This document shows, piece after piece, positions 59,640-64,000 of a DNA stretch of 64,000 nucleotides. This DNA comes from Alisma plantago-aquatica (taxonomy: Eukaryota > Streptophyta > Magnoliopsida > Alismatales > Alismataceae), in contig OY856412.1 of assembly GCA_963693085.1 (NCBI GenBank), positions 1,126,867,744-1,126,931,743 of the forward strand, in the 5' to 3' direction. Position 1 is the first letter of the stretch, and every line of letters starts with the position of its first letter. A program made the position numbers and the translations under genes. The notes under the pieces were generated by a model. That model had not been told where the DNA came from, made no database searches, and was given only the letters and a program-made list of their open reading frames with translations.

Positions 59640-60577
59640 GGCATATGCGCTAAAATGAGATCTGAACTCAACGTGTTCCCTCTAGTAGAGTAGTACGGAG
59701 TGTCCTCAAAGAAAACCACATCACTGCTCATGAACTACTTCTTAGCGACAAAACTATAGCAACAATATCCTCTCTGAGTCTGTGAATATCCTAGAAAAAT
59801 ACATTTTTCAGTGCGAGGAGACAATTGGTCCTGAGTGGGTCCAAACAAGCGTACATAACAAGTTGACCCAAAAATCATTGGAGGGACAGAAAAAAGAGGA
59901 AGGTGGGGTTGTAACACTTGTACATGAATTTTATTCCCAATAACAGACGAGGCAGTGAGAACCGCTTTTGGCCAAAATGTCTTGGAACATTGAAATGCAA
60001 CATGAATGTTCTAGTAACTTCAAGTAAATGCCTATTTTTTCTTTCAGCAACACCGTTCTGTTAGGGTGTGTAAGCACAAGATGTCTAATGAATGGTACCC
60101 ACAGAACGAAAAAATAATTCAACATTTTTTTTGAACAAATTCCAAGGCATTATCAGTCCGCAGAATTTTAATGGGCATAGAAAACTGGGTTTTAATTTCA
60201 GCAAAGAAGAACTTATTAGTAGGCAAGACTTGTGATATGTCTTTCTTAAAAAACAACCAAGCAGCACGGGAGAAATCATCAATGAAAAAAATAAAATATT
60301 TATTGTTTGAAAAACTTAGAACATGACAAGGACCCCATACATCAACATGAACTAAATCAAAAATATTTTTGCTACCAATCTGAAATTTTTTGGGGAATAC
60401 AGTTCTGGACTGTTTACCTAATTGAGATGACTCGCACTGAAAACTGTGCGTTCCTACACCAGAAATAACATGTTTTAATTTATCAGCTAATGGATGACCA
60501 AGTCTATAATGCCACTGTAATGCAAAAATAGAAGAAGACAATGCTGAAGCTAGAGCTGTAGTGCCAATTCGTTTCAA
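59640..60577 (-). pseudogene. Copia integrase (frameshifted, 3'-truncated)
   Basis: Inserts element cDNA. Reading leftward from 60577: pre-integrase HYRLGHPLADKLKHV and a QLGKQSR motif. Next come the core Asp in LVHVDVWGP, IDDFSRAAWLFF, and the second Asp in ILRTDNALEF. After a frame change, GVAERKN carries the expected catalytic Glu (about 60060). The C-terminal part is LFGPTQDQLSPRTEKCIFLGYSQTQRGY (59735-59860), followed by FFEDTPYYST near 59700. At least two frameshifts and several stops. It ends where the copia similarity ends, at about 59640. Confidence 0.92.
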
Positions 60578-60579
60578 TC

Positions 60580-61010
60580 ATCCGAGTAGTAGAGTCCGTC
60601 AGGTCCTTCATGTCACCCACCAATCTTCATCCTCGTGCGAAGGTCCTGAAAAACACAAGTACCTGGTACAAAAGTCAGACTGCAGTTCAAGTTACGTACA
60701 ATTTTACTGACAAACAACAAATTTAGCGGAAAATTGGGCACATATAAAGCAGATCTCAGAAGAACTTGAGCACAGATATCACCAATCCCAGACACAGCAG
60801 ATTTGGATTCGTCAGTAAGCATAACAACAAATTTAGGATAAGGTTTAGATAGTTTAGAAAAAAGAGAACGATTGCCAGAGATATGTGAAGAAGCTTTAGA
60901 ATCAATCACCCATTTGGTATTACCAGCACTAGAAGAGGGAGCACTCAGAAAGGCAGAATCACAACTCGTGTAAATTGCAGCGTGAGCTCCAGATTCAGTA
61001 GCAGAAGAAG
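60580..61010 (-). pseudogene. Copia aspartic protease (active-site Gly changed)
   Basis: Cleaves the copia polyprotein. Motif at 60874-60903 reads WVIDSKASSHISG, where active copia proteases have DSGA(S/T). The catalytic Asp is kept but the Gly is Lys. Downstream ALYVPNFPLNLLFVSKI is typical. The frame is continuous with gag. TGA near 60605 then stops it and a frameshift separates it from integrase. Confidence 0.88.
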
Positions 61011-61996
61011 AAGAAGAAGCACCGGTCTTTTCTAGCAAGAGACGTTCTACCTTGGAACAGATGAACTTGGCAGTGGAGGAGCTCGAAGTAGCAGCAGAAG
61101 GCGTCTGAGAAGCATCCTCAGACGCAACATTGGCCCACACAGGTGAGCCATGTTTCTTCCAGCACCTGTCTTCAGTGTGGTTGGTGCGACCACAATAGTC
61201 ACAATACCGCTGAGCTGCGGTACCTCCAGAGACATCAACAGATGAGCTACGACCAAGGGATCCACGACCAAGGGACCCACGTCCCCGTCCTGAAGCAGAA
61301 GAACGGTTGTTCGGAGGTCAACCTCGACCTCTACCATGACCTCGACCAGACATAGCAACAAGAGCCGTAGTGTCACCAGTATTAGAAGGAAGATTCGAGG
61401 AAGAAGCCGACAGTCGTTGAAGACGTTGAAACACACTCTCCAACGTTGGAAGTGGATCACTGGCAATGATCTGATCAACCACTCCAACATTTGAGTCAGG
61501 AAGTCCGCATAAGAACTGGACAACCTAGAGTTCTTGTTGTTGTCACTGCATAGTGGCTAAGTCGGTAGATAGAGGATGAAGATTCTCAAGTTCCACCCAG
61601 AAACCTTTGAAAGTCGAAAAATAGTCAGCAATATTGGGCCCAGTGAAATGTAAGTGGGTCAACTGTTTGTTCAGGTCAAACACCTTCTTCGGATTCTTGC
61701 TGTGTGAGTAGGTACTGGCCAATTGATCCCACATCTCCTTGGCAGTCAGGAGATGAAGTAGAGTAACGCTAATGCGAGTTTCACTGATGTTTAGGATCCA
61801 CGTCATCACAGTCGAGTCATCCTTGACCCAATCATCGTAGATCTTCTCATCCTTGGACTCGGTAGTACTGGGCGGAGCATGAGGCTGATCTTGAGTCAGA
61901 TGGGAGTGCTTGCCTTGGGACTTTGCAAAGATCTCCATGGAGCAGACTTAGTGTTGATAGTTGCGCCCATCCAACTTTACAGTAGTCACCTGATGA

Positions 61997-62004
61997 CGAA
62001 AATC
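61997..62004. repeat. 8-bp target-site duplication of hAT-like element, left copy (cgaaaatc)
   Basis: cgaaaatc here and at 63189-63196. The copia gag frame is restored if one copy and the insert are ignored. Confidence 0.88.
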
Positions 62005-62456
62005 CAGTGTTTTTAAAACCGAACCGGACCGGCCGGTCTGACCGGTCAGACCAGTGAACCGGTAGCTGACCGGTCTGGAAGCCTAAAAAACCGGTAATGT
62101 GTCTTTTTCCGATCCAACCAGTCAGAAATACGGTCCAACCGGTCCAACCAGCCGGTCGGACCGAACCGGATTGAACCAGTGGTTCAAAGAGAAGAAAAAA
62201 ATAGAAGGTAGAATACATATAGGAATTTACATATATGTATATACATATGGTATATATATGTATGTATGTATTTATTTATATAGAAAATATACATATAAGG
62301 TAGAATGCATAGATATATATGTATATATGTACAAGTATAAGCATATTTGTATATATGCATATATATGTATGTGTGAATGTATGTGTACATCTACATAATA
62401 ATAAATATGTATACATATATATTTATATACATACATATATATAATGTATATATATT

Positions 62457-62517
<61 letters not shown>

Positions 62518-63188
62518 TGTATACATTTGCACAACAATATATATGTATACACACACATATATATATGTATGTATGTATGTATTTTTTTATGTAGAAAATA
62601 TACATATAAGGTAGAATGCATATATATATATATATGTACAAATATAAGTATATTTGTATATATGCATATATATATATGAATGTGTGAATGTATGTGTACA
62701 TCTACATACTAATATATTTGTATACATATATATATTTATATACATATATATATAATGTATATATATTCAAATATATATATATATAAATATATATATATAA
62801 TGTATATATATTCAAATATATATATATATATATATGTATATGTATGAATGTATACATTTGAACAACAATATATATGTATACACATATATTTATATATATA
62901 TATATACAATGTATATATATTTAAATATATATATATATATATGTGTGTGTGTATATATACACAAACTATATATATATATATAACTTGTGCAGTTCAACCG
63001 GTTTGACCGGTCTGACCGCTAATTGCCTTTTATCATGGTGACCGGTTCGGTTTTTTCGGTTCAAATATTTTTTTATGCCATGCTGACATCATTTCCGGTC
63101 CAACCGGTTCAACCACTCCGGTTGAACCCGACTCAATCCGGTCTGAGTCAGTACCGGTCCGACCACCGGTTCGGTTCTGAAAACATTG
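62005..63188. mobile_element. Non-autonomous hAT-like DNA transposon (1184 bp)
   Basis: Terminal inverted repeats of about 23 bp, CAGTGTTTTTAAAACCG on the left and CAATGTTTTCAGAACCG on the right complement, about 20 of 23 matching through ACCGG. They are flanked by an 8-bp duplication; both are hAT hallmarks. Subterminal regions (62020-62180 and 62990-63180) are packed with ACCGGT/CCGGTC motifs in both orientations. The middle 800 bp is TA-rich microsatellite. No transposase, so it was mobilised in trans. Confidence 0.85.
62215..62985. repeat. TA-rich microsatellite core of the hAT-like element
   Basis: (TA)n, TATG and TACA runs, including an uninterrupted TA run at about 62459-62513. Two similar halves (about 62255-62520 and 62560-62840) suggest an internal duplication of about 300 bp. 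All YIYIYI-type reading frames here, on both strands, are repeat translations. Confidence 0.88.
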
Positions 63189-63196
63189 CGAAAATC
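63189..63196. repeat. 8-bp target-site duplication of hAT-like element, right copy (cgaaaatc)
   Basis: Matches 61997-62004. Confidence 0.88.
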
Positions 63197-63214
63197 ATCA
63201 TGGGAGGAAGCCAT

Positions 63215-63600
63215 GATCGATACCGAGTCCAATAGCAGAAAACAATAGCCAAGTCAGAATTGCCTAGATCCTCTGGTTAGGCGGCAGTAGGCAGAGAAGA
63301 ATAACTGGAAGGACTAGTTTACATGAAGACTACACCTAGGCACAACAGAGAACTCGGCAGGTCAAGGGCCGACGTCGGCAGAGAAGAGGAGGGCTCCGGA
63401 GACCCTCAAAACGGACAACTGGCGGCGACATGGAGCAATACAAGCGGCGTTAGCAAGCGAGACCCGCACAGGGTGGGCCGGCGGCGGCGGCAGCAGCCGG
63501 CTGCACAGTGGCGGGCTGTCGCCCCGGGGGGGGGGGAGGCGGCGGGGAGAGGGGGGTGGGGGGGGGCGGCGCAGGGATGGGTGGTGGCGGCTAGAGAACC
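63215..63600 (-). other. GC-rich 5' leader of the copia element
   Basis: About 386 bp between the primer site and the gag ATG. Very GC-rich in 63340-63600, with plus-strand G runs at 63526-63570 (ten and nine Gs, plus shorter runs), enough for G-quadruplex folding. The transcript carries the C-rich strand. The frames on both strands (63323-63646) reflect composition, not a gene. Confidence 0.65.
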
Positions 63601-63613
63601 TGCTCTGGTACCA
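63601..63613 (-). other. Primer-binding site of the copia element
   Basis: TGCTCTGGTACCA on the plus strand, i.e. TGGTACCAGAGCA: complementary to the initiator Met tRNA 3' end apart from one base. Confidence 0.8.
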
Positions 63614-63616
63614 TCT

Positions 63617-64000
63617 TGATTTGTTTGTAAGGGCTAGGGTGCACAATGTGTACCCCGTATATTTATAGAAAAAACAATTACATATAGGTTCACATAGAAT
63701 AGTGAAATAACAAAAGAATATAAAGAGTTAAATAAAAACACTATTTAACAAGTTTCATACATCAAATTTCATCTACTAATGGGAATAATATATAATTAAA
63801 TGTATTCAATTGATATAGTCAATACATTACACTATTACTATCAATTAATTTTAGTAATTTGTCCCAATTTTATGATAATTTCAGGCCTAAATTGAGAATA
63901 CTTTTAGTATTTTCACTCTTTGATGATATATGGCGTAAGCTATAAAGTATCAATTGAAATTGATTATTAATGTGATGACCTATAAACTAATTCCTTTATT
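63617..64000 (-). repeat. 5' LTR of the copia element (partial)
   Basis: Starts TGATTTGTTTG on the plus strand, three bases from the primer site (LTR end CAAATCA on the minus strand), and runs off the window. The AT-rich U3/R/U5 composition fits. The partner LTR is not in the window, so the length is unknown. Confidence 0.7.
63657..63668 (-). promoter_or_regulatory. Candidate TATA box of the copia LTR
   Basis: CTATAAATATAC on the minus strand, about 50 bp before the LTR 3' end, a usual place in copia LTRs. Confidence 0.5.

Larger units (their letters stand above)
61130..63214 (-). pseudogene. Copia gag, interrupted by a hAT-like element
   Basis: The ATG at 63214 opens MASSHDDF. After the hAT-like insertion (62005-63188) the frame resumes as VTTVKLDGRNY, the usual copia gag N-terminal motif, followed by an in-frame stop where Trp is expected (about 61944). 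The body continues at 61543-61938 (DWVKDDSTVMTWILNIS, MWDQLASTYSHS, FDLNKQLTHLHF, YFSTFKGFWVELE). Two stops lie near 61530 and 61510. Then LPDS...IIASDPLPTLESVFQRL, a Gly/Arg-rich stretch, and a zinc knuckle CDYCGRTNHTEDRC (61162-61203). It runs in frame into the protease. Confidence 0.9.
59636..64000 (-). mobile_element. Ty1/copia retrotransposon, truncated 3' and running off the right edge
   Basis: From right to left on the minus strand: part of the 5' LTR (63617 to beyond 64000), primer site, GC-rich leader, gag, zinc knuckle, protease, pre-integrase and integrase. Sequence stops at about 59636 in the region after integrase. RT, RNase H and the 3' LTR are missing. The order PR-INT before RT and the GKQSR/GYSQTQRGY motifs place it in Ty1/copia. 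The lineage within copia cannot be fixed without RT. Confidence 0.9.

Noticed and set aside
61047..61523. A 158-residue frame over the copia zinc-knuckle region
   Set aside because: It is out of frame with gag; the gag frame here holds the zinc knuckle CDYCGRTNHTEDRC.
62272..62701. Several long frames on both strands rich in Tyr and Ile
   Set aside because: They translate (TA)n and TATG repeats in any frame; no protein is implied.

Overview
This window is plant nuclear DNA made almost entirely of LTR retrotransposons nested in one another. Evidence for a plant: Tekay/Del-type Ty3/gypsy polyprotein pieces with a chromodomain-like tail, a Ty1/copia element, initiator-Met-tRNA primer-binding sites (TGGTATCAGAGC type), a TRIM-type short LTR element, a hAT-type non-autonomous transposon and many AAACCCTAA (telobox-like) motifs. 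The sequence does not fix the species. I see no intact host gene, no rRNA or tRNA gene, no CRISPR array and no bacterial-style operon. All recognisable coding regions are transposon-derived and broken by stops, frameshifts or insertions.

Layout of 1-54584: a nest resolved by LTR ends and 5-bp target-site duplications (TSDs). Element F (+, Tekay-like, oldest) leaves an internal remnant (28451-29102) and a 3' LTR (29103-30156 plus 50753-54584). Element A (-, Tekay-like, related to F) runs from beyond the left edge to 28450 and appears to sit in F's internal region. A carries gag, protease, RT, RNase H, integrase and chromodomain-like remnants. Element B (-, 4397-23262, TSD acgtc) is inserted inside A's protease reading frame. 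B has about 4.5-kb LTRs around a 729-bp non-coding interior. Element C (+, 7380-16473, TSD gaatt) is inserted in B's left LTR. C has two 3874-bp LTRs and codes only for gag (TR-GAG type). Separately, element D (+, 30157-50747, TSD ataag) is inserted in F's 3' LTR. D has about 6.17-kb LTRs and a gag lacking its central domain. A solo LTR of D's own family, E (-, 42008-47924, TSD atgaa), is inserted in D's 3' LTR.

Layout of 54585-64000: unassigned AT-rich DNA, a possible old LTR (55195-56320), about 1 kb of pyrimidine-rich simple sequence, and about 1 kb of less repetitive sequence with a possible remnant host exon. Then come a tandem TRIM array (four LTRs, three interiors; 58408-59114) and a truncated minus-strand Ty1/copia element (about 59636 to the right edge). 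The copia gag is interrupted near codon 8 by a 1184-bp hAT-like element (62005-63188, 8-bp TSD).

B, C and D all lack pol but keep primer-binding site, polypurine tract and LTR ends, so they look like parasites mobilised by autonomous Tekay relatives such as A or F once were. The features most worth a second look are the LTRs themselves. They are very long and contain lineage-specific arrays: palindromes built on AAACGGT/ACCGTTT, telobox-like motifs and minisatellites. A block is conserved across four LTR families or subfamilies, and element C's LTRs carry a possible intron.
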